Below, piece by piece: positions 7,736-15,812 of a stretch of 24,242 nucleotides of DNA (positions within the stretch are counted from its first letter, which is position 1; every line of letters begins with the position of its first letter). Origin of the DNA: DATJLQ01 sp035509415. GTDB taxonomy: Bacteria; Pseudomonadota; Alphaproteobacteria; JACZXZ01. The notes below the pieces were generated by a model, which worked only from the letters and a program-made list of their open reading frames with translations, did not search any database and was not told the DNA's origin. The position numbers and the translations under genes were made by a program. Location: the NCBI GenBank assembly GCA_035509415.1, contig DATJLQ010000097.1, forward strand, positions 1 through 24,242. The letters run 5' to 3'.

Positions 7736-9268
7736 ATGAGCGGCCCGAGCGTCCTCTTCCCGGACTCTTCCATGCGACGCGCGGAAGAGTCGGTGCGCGA
7801 GCCCGAGTTCTTCCGTGACTTCAACCTCGATCGCATCGTCGCCGCCGTCACGAAGGACAAGGACGAGTACGCTCTCGCGCCGTTCTTTCGCATGCGGCTC
7901 GATGCCGTCGATGCGGTGGAGTTCCGGCACGAGGTGATGCGCGACCTGGAGCTCGACGGCGTGCTCGACGCGGTCGATGCCTTCGCGTCAGCCATGCGCG
8001 TCGTGCGCGGGCATCTCGCCCGGCTCGAGACGCGTCTCTACGAGCGCCAGAAAGAGCGCTGGTTCCTCGACGCCGTCCTCGTCTATGGCGCCGCGGTCGG
8101 CCGGCTGGTCGGGGCGCTCGATGCGGCACCGCTCGGCTCACGCGGCCTCCTGTCGTTCCGCGCTTATGCCGCGCGCTATATCGCCGCGGAAGGGTTCACG
8201 GCGCTGAATGCCGAGGCAGCGGCGCTCGCGCAACGGCTTTCGGCGATTCGATACGACATTTTCATGCACGACGCCACGATCGAGGTGCGTCGCCACGCGT
8301 ACAAGGCCGATTTCGGCGCGGAGGTCGCGGCAATCTTCGAGCGCTTCCGGCAGGACGCAGTGAAGTCGTACCGCTTCCGGTTCGACGAATCGCCGGAAAT
8401 GAACCATGTCGAAGCCAAAATCCTCGACGGGGTCGCCGTCCTGCATCCCGAGACCTTCGAGGCGTTGGCGCGCTTCCGCGCCACGCATGCGGATTTCCTG
8501 GACCCCACCTTGGCCGCGTTCGATCGGGAGATTCAGTTCTACGTCGCCTATCTGACCTACATTTCGAAGCTCAAGCGCGCCGGCCTTTCCTTTTGCTACC
8601 CGCATGTCAGCCTCGAAAAAGACGAATACAATCGCGCGGGCTTCGACCTGGCGCTCGCCGACAAGCTGGCGGCCGAAGGCCAGATTCCGGTCGTCAACGA
8701 CTTCGCGCTCGGCGGGTCCGAGCGCATCGTGGTCGTGACCGGCCCGAACCAGGGCGGCAAGACGACCTTCGCCCGCGCCTTCGGCCAGTTGCACTACCTC
8801 GCGAGCCTCGGCCTTCCGGTCCCCGGCACCGAGGCGAAGCTGCATCTCGCCGACCGGATGTTCGCGCATTTCGAGCGCCGGGAGCGCATGACGGACCTGC
8901 GCGGCAAGCTGGAAGACGATCTCGTGCGGATGCGCCGCATCCTCGACGCCGCGACGCCGCGCACGATCGTCGTCATCAACGAAATCTTTGCCTCGACGAC
9001 GCTGGGCGACGCCGTCTTCTTGAGCCGCGGGATCGCGGCGGCGCTGATCGCGCTCGACGCGCTCTGCGTGTGGGTGACCTTCATCGACGAAATTGCCTCG
9101 CACGGCGACGGGACCGTGAGCATGGTCAGCACGGTGGCGCCGGACGATCCGACGGTACGCACGTTCAAGCTCGTGCGCCGCCCCGCCGACGGGCTCGCCT
9201 ATGCCATGTCGATCGCCGAGAAATACGGGCTCACTTACGACCGCATCGTCGGGCGGCGCGCGCCATGA
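7736..9268 (+). CDS. MutS-related ATPase, first of a pair (no mismatch-recognition domain)
   Basis: A 510-residue protein with the MutS core/lever region (about 20-320, mostly helical, no visible domain I or mismatch-binding Phe-x-Glu) and a C-terminal MutS-type ATPase domain. The Walker A is GPNQGGKTT (336-344). FAHFERRERMTDLRGKLE (376-392) matches the conserved MutS segment before Walker B. The Walker B region reads TIVVINEIFASTT (410-422), with Asn415 where MutS has Asp; Glu416 is kept. The usual MutS THxxEL motif reads VTFIDEI (447-453), so the His is Phe449. No Shine-Dalgarno is visible; the ATG overlaps a TGA of another frame (ATGA 7736-7739), so coupling to a short upstream frame is possible. 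It overlaps the next gene by ATGA, implying the two are made together. Cellular role unknown; classical mismatch repair is unlikely. Confidence 0.85.
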   Translation: MSGPSVLFPDSSMRRAEESVREPEFFRDFNLDRIVAAVTKDKDEYALAPFFRMRLDAVDAVEFRHEVMRDLELDGVLDAVDAFASAMRVVRGHLARLETRLYERQKERWFLDAVLVYGAAVGRLVGALDAAPLGSRGLLSFRAYAARYIAAEGFTALNAEAAALAQRLSAIRYDIFMHDATIEVRRHAYKADFGAEVAAIFERFRQDAVKSYRFRFDESPEMNHVEAKILDGVAVLHPETFEALARFRATHADFLDPTLAAFDREIQFYVAYLTYISKLKRAGLSFCYPHVSLEKDEYNRAGFDLALADKLAAEGQIPVVNDFALGGSERIVVVTGPNQGGKTTFARAFGQLHYLASLGLPVPGTEAKLHLADRMFAHFERRERMTDLRGKLEDDLVRMRRILDAATPRTIVVINEIFASTTLGDAVFLSRGIAAALIALDALCVWVTFIDEIASHGDGTVSMVSTVAPDDPTVRTFKLVRRPADGLAYAMSIAEKYGLTYDRIVGRRAP

Positions 9269-10860
9269 AGGCGCATCTCCTAGCGTCGGAGCACGACGCC
9301 GGCTGGCAATGGGTGCGGCGCGCGGCCGAGGCGCGCGAGTCGGCGCGCACGGGGCGCCGCTATCGCGCGACCGAAGACGAGGCGCCGGCCGGCGGACTGC
9401 CCTGGAATGCCGACGCGCTCACGGCCGACCTCGGCCTCGAGACCTTGTTCGACGCGATGGCCGAGGGAGACGACTGGGTGTTCGAGGCCGCGCGCGCGAC
9501 CGTCCTGGCCGGTGTCACGGGCGATCGCGAAACCGTCCGGTACCGCCAGGCCGTCTTGCGCGACTGCCTCGATCGGCCGGCCGTTGTGCGCGCGCTTTAC
9601 GCGGTCGCCGTCGAATCCATGGACCAGCATAAGCGCCGTTATCTCGGCATCCTGGGGCAATACCCGGATTCGGTCCTGCGCGACGCGATCGAGGTCATGT
9701 CGGTCTTCCGCGGCTATCTCAAGCGCCTACGCAGGCTCGCGGACGCCCATGCCGGGGAGTTCCGCTCGACCGGCTGGAGCGACCTCTTCTCCGCCTTGAA
9801 GCGCGATCTCGACGACGATTATCTCCGGCGCGTCGACGAGTGCCTCGATACGCTCCGGTTCCGCTCGGGCGAGCTTGTGAGCGCCGAGCTCGCCGTGGCC
9901 AACAAGGGCGCGTGCTACACGCTCCATCGCGTCGCGCGCGCGGAGCGCTCCTGGCGGGCGCGTTGGAACGCGCTGTTCGCGCCGAAACTCCCGAGCTTCC
10001 GCTTTTCCCTGCATCCGCGCGACGAGGCCGGCATGCGGGCGCTCGCGGGGCTACGCAACCGCGGTCTCGCGCCGGCTGCGAACGCGCTCGCCCAGTCGGC
10101 GGACCATGTGCGCGACTTCCTCGCCATGCTGCGCGTCGAGCTCGCGTTCTATGTCGGCTGCATCAATCTGCGCGATCGGCTCGCGCGCGACGGCCTGCCG
10201 CTGTGCTTTCCGGATCCGATGCCGCCGGGAGACGGACGCCTCGCGTTCCGCGACCTTTACGACCCCGGCCTCGCGCTCAAGCTCGGCGCGAGCGTCGTCG
10301 GCAACGACGCGGAGATGGACGGGAAACGCCTCGTCGTCGTGACGGGCGCCAATGCGGGCGGCAAATCGACGTTCCTCCGGAGCCTGGGCATCGCCCAGCT
10401 GATGATGCAGAGCGGGATGTTCGTGCCGGCAACGCGCTTCGGCGCCGCCTTGTGCGACGGGCTCTATACCCATTTCAAGCGCGAGGAGGATGCCGGGATG
10501 GTCAGCGGAAAGCTCGAGGAGGAGCTTAAGCGCATGCGCGAGATCGTCGATCGCGTGAACCCCGCGTCGATGGTGCTGCTCAACGAATCGTTCGCCGCGA
10601 CCAACGAGCGCGAAGGTTCCGAGCTCGCACGGCAGATCATCGCGGCACTGGTCGAGCGGGGCGTGCGGGTCGCGTGCGTCACCCATCTCTACGAGCTTGC
10701 GCACGGATTCTACCGGCGCGGGTGCGCGGGGGCTGCGTTCTTGCGCGCCGACCGCGAGGCCAACGGCAGCCGGAGCTTCAAAATGATCGAAGGCGAGCCG
10801 CTTGCGACCAGTCACGGTGCCGATCTCTACCGACGCATCTTCGCCGTGGACCGCACCTGA
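9265..10860 (+). CDS. MutS-related ATPase, second of a pair
   Basis: A 531-residue MutS-family protein without N-terminal mismatch-recognition domains. The N-terminal 340 residues are helical, resembling MutS lever and clamp regions. The ATPase domain has Walker A TGANAGGKST (360-369), THFKREEDAGMVSGKLEEE (402-420), a Walker B region SMVLLNESFAATNERE (435-450) with Asn440-Glu441 in place of Asp-Glu, and an intact CVTHLYELA (471-479) with His474. Its end, PLATSHGADLYRRIF, resembles the KSYGI-type segment of MutS. It starts inside the stop of the first MutS-like gene (ATGA 9265-9268). Unlike its partner it keeps the conserved His, so a heterodimer with unequal ATP sites is plausible. A role in DNA or branched-structure handling is inferred from the family only. 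Confidence 0.85.
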   Translation: MKAHLLASEHDAGWQWVRRAAEARESARTGRRYRATEDEAPAGGLPWNADALTADLGLETLFDAMAEGDDWVFEAARATVLAGVTGDRETVRYRQAVLRDCLDRPAVVRALYAVAVESMDQHKRRYLGILGQYPDSVLRDAIEVMSVFRGYLKRLRRLADAHAGEFRSTGWSDLFSALKRDLDDDYLRRVDECLDTLRFRSGELVSAELAVANKGACYTLHRVARAERSWRARWNALFAPKLPSFRFSLHPRDEAGMRALAGLRNRGLAPAANALAQSADHVRDFLAMLRVELAFYVGCINLRDRLARDGLPLCFPDPMPPGDGRLAFRDLYDPGLALKLGASVVGNDAEMDGKRLVVVTGANAGGKSTFLRSLGIAQLMMQSGMFVPATRFGAALCDGLYTHFKREEDAGMVSGKLEEELKRMREIVDRVNPASMVLLNESFAATNEREGSELARQIIAALVERGVRVACVTHLYELAHGFYRRGCAGAAFLRADREANGSRSFKMIEGEPLATSHGADLYRRIFAVDRT

Positions 10861-10871
10861 CGACGCCTTCA

Positions 10872-10886
10872 GCGCATCGAATGCGC
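10872..10886. terminator. Short palindromic hairpin between convergent genes
   Basis: GCGCAT-CGA-ATGCGC is a perfect 6-bp stem with a 3-base loop, in the 38-base gap between the convergent mutS-like pair and livF. The position fits a bidirectional terminator, but no T-run follows on either strand, so the function is uncertain. Confidence 0.4.
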
Positions 10887-10898
10887 CTGGCGCGAGGG

Positions 10899-11597
10899 TC
10901 ACAAGCCCAGATAGCGCCCCATCGTCTCCTCGTCGCCGAGCAAGGCGTCGGGCGCGCCCTCGAACGCAACATGGCCGTTGTTGAGGACGTAGGCGCGGTG
11001 CGCGAGCGACAGGGCCGCGCGCACATTCTGCTCGACGATGATCATGGTAAGGCCGCTTTTGGCGAGGTCGCGGCACACGCCGAGAAGATCCTGCACGATC
11101 ACCGGCGCCAAGCCCTCGAACGGCTCGTCGAGCAGCACGAGGCGCGGGTCGCGCACGAGGGCGCGCGCGATCGCGAGCATCTGCTGCTCGCCGCCCGAGA
11201 GATGGCGGCCACGCGAGCGGCGCCGCTCGGCGAGGCGCGGAAACATCGCGTAGATGCGCGCGAGCGGCCAGCGCGTGCGCGCCGTCAGCCCGGCGAGCTC
11301 GAGATTCTCCTCGACCGTGAGCGAGCCGAAGATGCGCCGCTCCTCGGGCACGAGCTGGAGGCCGCGGCGCGCGATCTCGTGGGGCGGGAGGGCGCCGATC
11401 GCCTCGTCCGCCAAGGCCACGGTGCCGCTCTTCGGATGGATCGCGCCCGCGATCGATTTCAGGGTCGTGCTCTTGCCGGCGCCATTGCGGCCCAGGAGCG
11501 CCACCACCTCGCCCTCGCGCACCTCGAGGGAGACGTCGAACAGGACGTGGGAATCGCCGTAGAAGCTGTTGATGCGGTCGAGGGTCAGGAGACTCAT
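10899..11597 (-). CDS. livF: LivF-type ABC importer ATPase
   Basis: A 232-residue ATP-binding subunit of a branched-chain-amino-acid-type (HAAT family) importer. Walker A is GRNGAGKST (36-44), the ABC signature LSGGEQQ (133-139) and Walker B LVLLDEP (153-159). The H-loop position reads VEQN (Gln190), as is usual for LivF. Length matches the family (about 233-240). It pairs with the ATPase half of the LivM-LivG fusion to drive transport through LivH and LivM. Its start overlaps the stop of the fusion gene (ATGA on the minus strand, 11594-11597). It is the last gene of the operon. The substrate cannot be read from the ATPase. Confidence 0.93.
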   Translation of the reverse strand: MSLLTLDRINSFYGDSHVLFDVSLEVREGEVVALLGRNGAGKSTTLKSIAGAIHPKSGTVALADEAIGALPPHEIARRGLQLVPEERRIFGSLTVEENLELAGLTARTRWPLARIYAMFPRLAERRRSRGRHLSGGEQQMLAIARALVRDPRLVLLDEPFEGLAPVIVQDLLGVCRDLAKSGLTMIIVEQNVRAALSLAHRAYVLNNGHVAFEGAPDALLGDEETMGRYLGL

Positions 11598-13432
11598 GGC
11601 GCCCTCAAGCCGCCGAGATAGGCGCGCTGCACGCGCGAGTCGGCTTGGACTTCGGCCGCGCTGCCCTCGGCCAGAAGCCGGCCGTCATGGAGCACGGTGA
11701 TGCGCTCGGCGAGCTCGAACACCGCGTCCATGTCGTGCTCGACCAGCACGATCGTGCGCCGCTCGTGGAGCCGGCGCACGAGCTCGCGCATGTCGCGCCG
11801 CTCGGACGGGCTCAGGCCCGCGAGCGGCTCGTCGAGCAGCAGCACCGTCGGGCGCGCCGCCAGCGCCAAGCCCACCTCGAGCCGGCGCTTTGCCCCGTAG
11901 GCGAGGGTCGCGACCGGCATGTCCGCCTCGCCCTCGAGACCGAGATCGGCGAGGAGCTCGGCGATCTGCGTCTCGACCGCGGCGACGCTGTCGGCCGCGC
12001 GGAAGAAGTCGAGCTTGAGCCGCCCCTGGCGCTTTGCCAGCACGCCCACGCGCAGATTCTCGCGCACGGTGAGGCGCAGGAAGAGCTGGTTGATCTGGTA
12101 GCTCTTGCCGAGGCCGGCCTGGCACAGCTTGCCGGCGCCCGCACCGGTCATGTCGACGCCGTGGAGCCGGATGCGGCCGGAACTCGGCGCCTCCTCGCCC
12201 GCGAGGAGCCGGAGGAAGGTGCTCTTGCCCGCGCCGTTGGGGCCGATGATGGCATGAAGTGCCCCCTCGGGCACGGCAAGCGAGACGCTCTCGACCGCGT
12301 GGATGCCGCCGTAGAATTTGCTCACCCCTTGCGCCTCGAGGGCGAAGGGCGAGGCGTCGGTCCGCGCAACGATCGCGTCCTCGGCCGGCGCGAAGCCGGT
12401 ATCGAGCGCCGCCTGCGCGCGCGCGGCCGCCGCGACGATGGCGGGTGTCTCCGTCGGCGCGAGGCGCTTCGCCGCGGGCAACCAACGCAGGATCTCGCCG
12501 CACACGCCCTTCCGCAGCAGCGTCACCAGGACGACGAAGGTAAGGCCGAGCGCGAACTTCCACAGGTCGCCCACGACCGGGATTTGCTGGAAAAGGTCGC
12601 GCAAGCAGAGCCAGATGGCGGCACCGACGGTCGGCCCCAAAAGCGTGCCCGCGCCGCCGATCACGGTCTGGATCACGAGCTGGCCCGAGGTGTCGAGGCC
12701 GAAGGCGCCGGGCGGCATGTAGCTCTGGAAAATCCCGAGGAGCGAGCCCGCGACGCTGGCATAGATCGCGGCGAGGGCGAAGGCGGTGAGCTTATAGGCC
12801 TGGACGTTGTGGCCCAGCGCCTCGGTGCGCTTCGCGTTGTCGCGGATCGCGGTGAACACGGTCCCGACCGGCGAGAGCACGATGAAGCGCGCGATCGCGT
12901 AGCCCACGAAAAAGAAGATCGCGACCAGCGCGTAGAGCGGCCAGCTGCCGCTGATCTCGTGGCCGCCGAGGCTCGGCGCGGGCACGCCGGGAAGGCCGTT
13001 TTCGCCGCCGGTCCAGGCCGCGAGTGGCGAGTTCTCGAGGAAATAGGACAGCTCGCCGAAGGCGAGCGTGATCATGGCGAAATAGATGCCGATGCGGCGC
13101 AGCGCAAGATAGCCGATCGCGAGGCTATAGACGACGCCCGCGAGCGCGCCGAGCAGAATCGCGAGCCAGACGTTCGCGATGACGTTCGCGGTCAGGAGAT
13201 AGGCGGTGACGAAGCCGCCGGTGCCGTAGAACGCGGCCTGGCCGAAGGACAGCAGGCCGGTATAGCCGAACAGGAGGTCGAAGCCGAAGCCGATCAGGCC
13301 CCAAATGAGGATGCGCGTGAGGAGATCGACCGAGCCAAGCCCCGCGTCGAACAGAAACGGCAGGGTCAATAGCGCGAGCGCCACCAGCGCCTCGGGCGAC
13401 CAGCGGGCGAGGCGCCGCGCCATGCCGTTCAT
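11594..13432 (-). CDS. LivM-LivG fusion: permease and ATPase in one polypeptide
   Basis: A 612-residue protein joining two importer subunits. Residues 1-320 are LivM: about eight to nine membrane helices with FDLLFGYTGLLSFGQAAFYG (51-70) and the cytoplasmic coupling region TAIRDNAKRTEALGHNV (194-210). A 40-residue Ala-rich linker (about 322-362) follows. Residues 364-612 are LivG: Walker A GPNGAGKST (397-405), degenerate signature LAYGAKRR (510-517), Walker B VLLLDEP (530-536), His566 in VEHD and the typical end VQRAYLGG. The start at 13432 overlaps the livH stop as ATGA; the frame runs further upstream, but that translation is Arg-rich and shadow-like. It would work with LivH, LivF and the LivK at 14448-15812. 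The second importer in this window has separate M and G genes. Confidence 0.92.
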   Translation of the reverse strand: MNGMARRLARWSPEALVALALLTLPFLFDAGLGSVDLLTRILIWGLIGFGFDLLFGYTGLLSFGQAAFYGTGGFVTAYLLTANVIANVWLAILLGALAGVVYSLAIGYLALRRIGIYFAMITLAFGELSYFLENSPLAAWTGGENGLPGVPAPSLGGHEISGSWPLYALVAIFFFVGYAIARFIVLSPVGTVFTAIRDNAKRTEALGHNVQAYKLTAFALAAIYASVAGSLLGIFQSYMPPGAFGLDTSGQLVIQTVIGGAGTLLGPTVGAAIWLCLRDLFQQIPVVGDLWKFALGLTFVVLVTLLRKGVCGEILRWLPAAKRLAPTETPAIVAAAARAQAALDTGFAPAEDAIVARTDASPFALEAQGVSKFYGGIHAVESVSLAVPEGALHAIIGPNGAGKSTFLRLLAGEEAPSSGRIRLHGVDMTGAGAGKLCQAGLGKSYQINQLFLRLTVRENLRVGVLAKRQGRLKLDFFRAADSVAAVETQIAELLADLGLEGEADMPVATLAYGAKRRLEVGLALAARPTVLLLDEPLAGLSPSERRDMRELVRRLHERRTIVLVEHDMDAVFELAERITVLHDGRLLAEGSAAEVQADSRVQRAYLGGLRAP

Positions 13433-14304
13433 GTGCGCCCCTCCGAGCCGAACAGGCCGCGCGGGCGCAGCACCAGCACGAGCGTCATGACCGCATAGAT
13501 CGCGGCCTGGGCGTAGGCGGGGTTGAACAGCGTCGTGAGGCTCAGAATCTCGCCCACCACGATGCCGCCCACGACGGCGCCCGGGAACGAGCCCAGCCCG
13601 CCGATCACGATCACGACGAAGCACTCGACCAGGAACGGCTCACCCATGTCCGGGATCACGGCCGCGAGCGGGGCGTAGATCGCGCCCGCGACGCCGGCCG
13701 CGACCGCGCCGATCGCGAAGACGAGCAGGAACACACGCCGCACATGGATGCCGAGCAGGCCCACCATGAGCGAATCCTCGATGCCCGCGCGCACCACGAG
13801 CCCGATGCGCGTGCGATAGAGCACAACGTAAAGCAGCAGCAGGAGCGCGGCCACGATGCCGATGATCTCGACGCGATAGGCGGGATAATAGAAGTAGTGC
13901 AGGTCGACGATGCCGCGGCCCCAATCGGGCAGCGGCACGAGCTGGCTCAGCCCGCCGAAGCCGTAACGCACCGCCTCGACCAGCATGATGCCGAGCCCGA
14001 AGGTGACCAGGATCTGGTCCTCGGGCGGGCGATCGTAATAGAGGCGCATGAGCCCGCGCTCGGTCGCGACCCCGACCACGAGCAGCGCGAGCCCGCTGAG
14101 CAGCACGGCGGCGACGTAGGAATGGACATGGGTAAGCACCACGAAGGCGATATAGGCGCCGAGCATGAACATGGCGCCGTGGGCGAAGTTGAGCACGCCG
14201 AGGGTGCCGAGGATGATGGTGAGGCCGCTGCTGATGAGCGCCAGGAGGCTGCCGAAGGCGACGCCGTTGAAGGCCTGGGAGAGGAATTGCGGCCAGGTGG
14301 GCAT
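13429..14304 (-). CDS. livH: LivH-type ABC importer permease
   Basis: A 291-residue membrane protein with about eight hydrophobic helices. It carries the LivH N-terminal pattern FGSLLALISSGLTIILG and GVLNFAHGAMFMLGAY (about 17-51), a coupling-loop region VRAGIEDSLMVGLLGIHVRR, and the C-terminal LVLRPRGLFG. It forms the translocation channel with the LivM half of the fusion protein. The start at 14304 has only a weak ribosome-binding site. It lies about 143 bases after livK, a gap holding a strong stem-loop. Same operon as livK, livMG and livF by order, strand and overlap. Confidence 0.92.
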   Translation of the reverse strand: MPTWPQFLSQAFNGVAFGSLLALISSGLTIILGTLGVLNFAHGAMFMLGAYIAFVVLTHVHSYVAAVLLSGLALLVVGVATERGLMRLYYDRPPEDQILVTFGLGIMLVEAVRYGFGGLSQLVPLPDWGRGIVDLHYFYYPAYRVEIIGIVAALLLLLYVVLYRTRIGLVVRAGIEDSLMVGLLGIHVRRVFLLVFAIGAVAAGVAGAIYAPLAAVIPDMGEPFLVECFVVIVIGGLGSFPGAVVGGIVVGEILSLTTLFNPAYAQAAIYAVMTLVLVLRPRGLFGSEGRT

Positions 14305-14380
14305 GACGGTCGCTCGGGTTCGAGGCGGTCGGGACGCGGTTCGCCTGGGGATCGCGCACGCATCCCGCCCGGGCGCGCTT

Positions 14381-14414
14381 GGGCCCCAAGCCGCCCGAGG
14401 ACGGTTTGGGGCCC
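14381..14414 (-). promoter_or_regulatory. Stem-loop between livK and livH (first importer)
   Basis: GGGCCCCAAGCCG (14381-14393) and CGGTTTGGGGCCC (14402-14414) form a 13-bp inverted repeat with one imperfect position and an 8-base loop. It lies 33 bases downstream of the livK stop and 76 bases before livH. No T-run follows, so it is more likely an mRNA-stabilising or attenuating element that raises the binding protein above the permeases than a full terminator. Confidence 0.55.
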
Positions 14415-14447
14415 GCGCGTTCCGCTACGAGATGCGCTCAGAGCACC

Positions 14448-15812
14448 TCAGCTGTAGGCCTGCATGTGGCAGCCGGTCGCGGCGAGCGGCGGCAAGGTCT
14501 TCTCGCCGGGCACGAGCGACACGATCTTGAAGAAGTCCTCGCTGTTCTTCATCTCGTCGGGCTTCTTCCCCACCACCACCGGCACCGGGCGCACCATCTG
14601 GTGGTCGCCCTCGCGATACCAGACTTCGCCGTAGATGGTGTCGACCTTGTGGCCGGACTCGAGGGCCTTGATCACGTCGGGCGGATAGAAGGTGTGCGCG
14701 CGCTCGACCGCATCGGCCCAGACGATCATCTGGACGTAGACCTCGCTCGCCCCCCAGCGCGGCATGTAGCCGTACTTCTTCTGGAAGTCCGCGACGAAGT
14801 ATTTCGCGAGCGGGTAATGGTCCTCCTCGGTCCACCACCAGGCCTGGGTTCCGTAGGTCCCGGCCATGACCTTGGCGGTGAGTTCCTTGGCCTGGAACTG
14901 CGAGATGTTCGGCACCACGTAGGTCATCTTCTTCATGATGTTGAACTGCTCGGCCTGCTTGGTGGACGCGACCGCGTCCGCGCCGAACGCGATATTGACG
15001 AACACGTCGGCGCCGCTGTTCGCGATGTTGAGGAGATAGGAGCTGAAGTCGCTCGTGCCGAGGGGTGCCAGCTGCTCGCTCGCGACCGTCCAGCCGAGCG
15101 GCTTGGTGAACTCGATCATCGAATCGTAGACGCTGTGGCCGTAGGTGTAGTCGGGGACGAGGTAGCCCACCTTCTTGTTTTTCCCGAGCTCCTTGCCGAG
15201 CACGGGCCCGAGGGCCTTGCACGCCATGTAGGCCGAGGGCTGGGAGCGGAAGCCGTAGCGCTGGCAATCCTTGCCCGTGGTGTCGTTCGAGCCGCTGTTG
15301 CCGACCATGAAGAGGACCTTCTCGCGCTGGCCGAGCTTCTCGAGCGCGATCGAAACCGCGCTGTTGACGCCGCCCGTGAGCATGATCGCCTTGCGGTCGC
15401 GGATGAAGCGCGTCGCGGCCTGGATCGAGGGATTGGGCTTGGTCTCGCTGTCCGCGACCTCGAACTCGATCTTGCGCTTGAGGACGCCGTTGCCCTTGAG
15501 GGTGGGCACGGCCTCGACGATCTTGCTGCCGTGGTTGAGATGCTCGACCGCGAGCTCGAAGCCGCGGCGCATGTCGAAGCCCGAATCGGAATAGGGGCCG
15601 GTGAGCGGCATGATGCCGCCGACGAACACGCTCTTCGCGCCGACGCCGGCGGGATAGGTACCGAGCGCCGGATGCTCCGCGGCGAGCGCCTTCAAGGCGC
15701 CCGTCGAAAGCACGGCGCCGCCGGCCGCGAGACCGAGGCCGGCCTTGAACAGATCGCGCCGGCTGAGATCGAAGGCGCGCGCGGTAGTGCCGTTGGGTTT
15801 CTTCGTCTTCAT
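14448..15812 (-). CDS. livK: Periplasmic binding protein of the Liv-type importer, Tat-exported
   Basis: A 454-residue solute-binding protein of the Peripla_BP_6/LivK fold. The N-terminus carries a twin-arginine signal (SRRDLFK, 17-23), a hydrophobic stretch and an ALA cleavage site around residue 44, so the protein is probably exported folded. The mature protein opens with FVGGIMPLTGPYSDSGFDM, typical of the family. The ligand-binding part includes GGVNSAVSIALEKLG and later TYVVPNISQFQAKELTAK. It delivers a solute to LivH/LivM; the sequence does not say which. Many relatives bind amides, aromatic acids or amino acids. It is the first gene of its operon. GGGAGG (plus-strand 15819-15824) lies 6 bases before the start. 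Confidence 0.9.
   Translation of the reverse strand: MKTKKPNGTTARAFDLSRRDLFKAGLGLAAGGAVLSTGALKALAAEHPALGTYPAGVGAKSVFVGGIMPLTGPYSDSGFDMRRGFELAVEHLNHGSKIVEAVPTLKGNGVLKRKIEFEVADSETKPNPSIQAATRFIRDRKAIMLTGGVNSAVSIALEKLGQREKVLFMVGNSGSNDTTGKDCQRYGFRSQPSAYMACKALGPVLGKELGKNKKVGYLVPDYTYGHSVYDSMIEFTKPLGWTVASEQLAPLGTSDFSSYLLNIANSGADVFVNIAFGADAVASTKQAEQFNIMKKMTYVVPNISQFQAKELTAKVMAGTYGTQAWWWTEEDHYPLAKYFVADFQKKYGYMPRWGASEVYVQMIVWADAVERAHTFYPPDVIKALESGHKVDTIYGEVWYREGDHQMVRPVPVVVGKKPDEMKNSEDFFKIVSLVPGEKTLPPLAATGCHMQAYS

Noticed and set aside
7225..7818. 197-codon frame across the gap into the mutS-like gene
   Set aside because: Arg/Ser/Pro-rich, overlaps the start of the mutS-like gene in another frame and shows no protein-like pattern.
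7736..10860. Canonical MutS mismatch repair protein split in two
   Set aside because: Each gene has its own complete ATPase domain with a Walker A and Walker B, so they are paired paralogues and not halves of one MutS. Neither has a mismatch-recognition domain.
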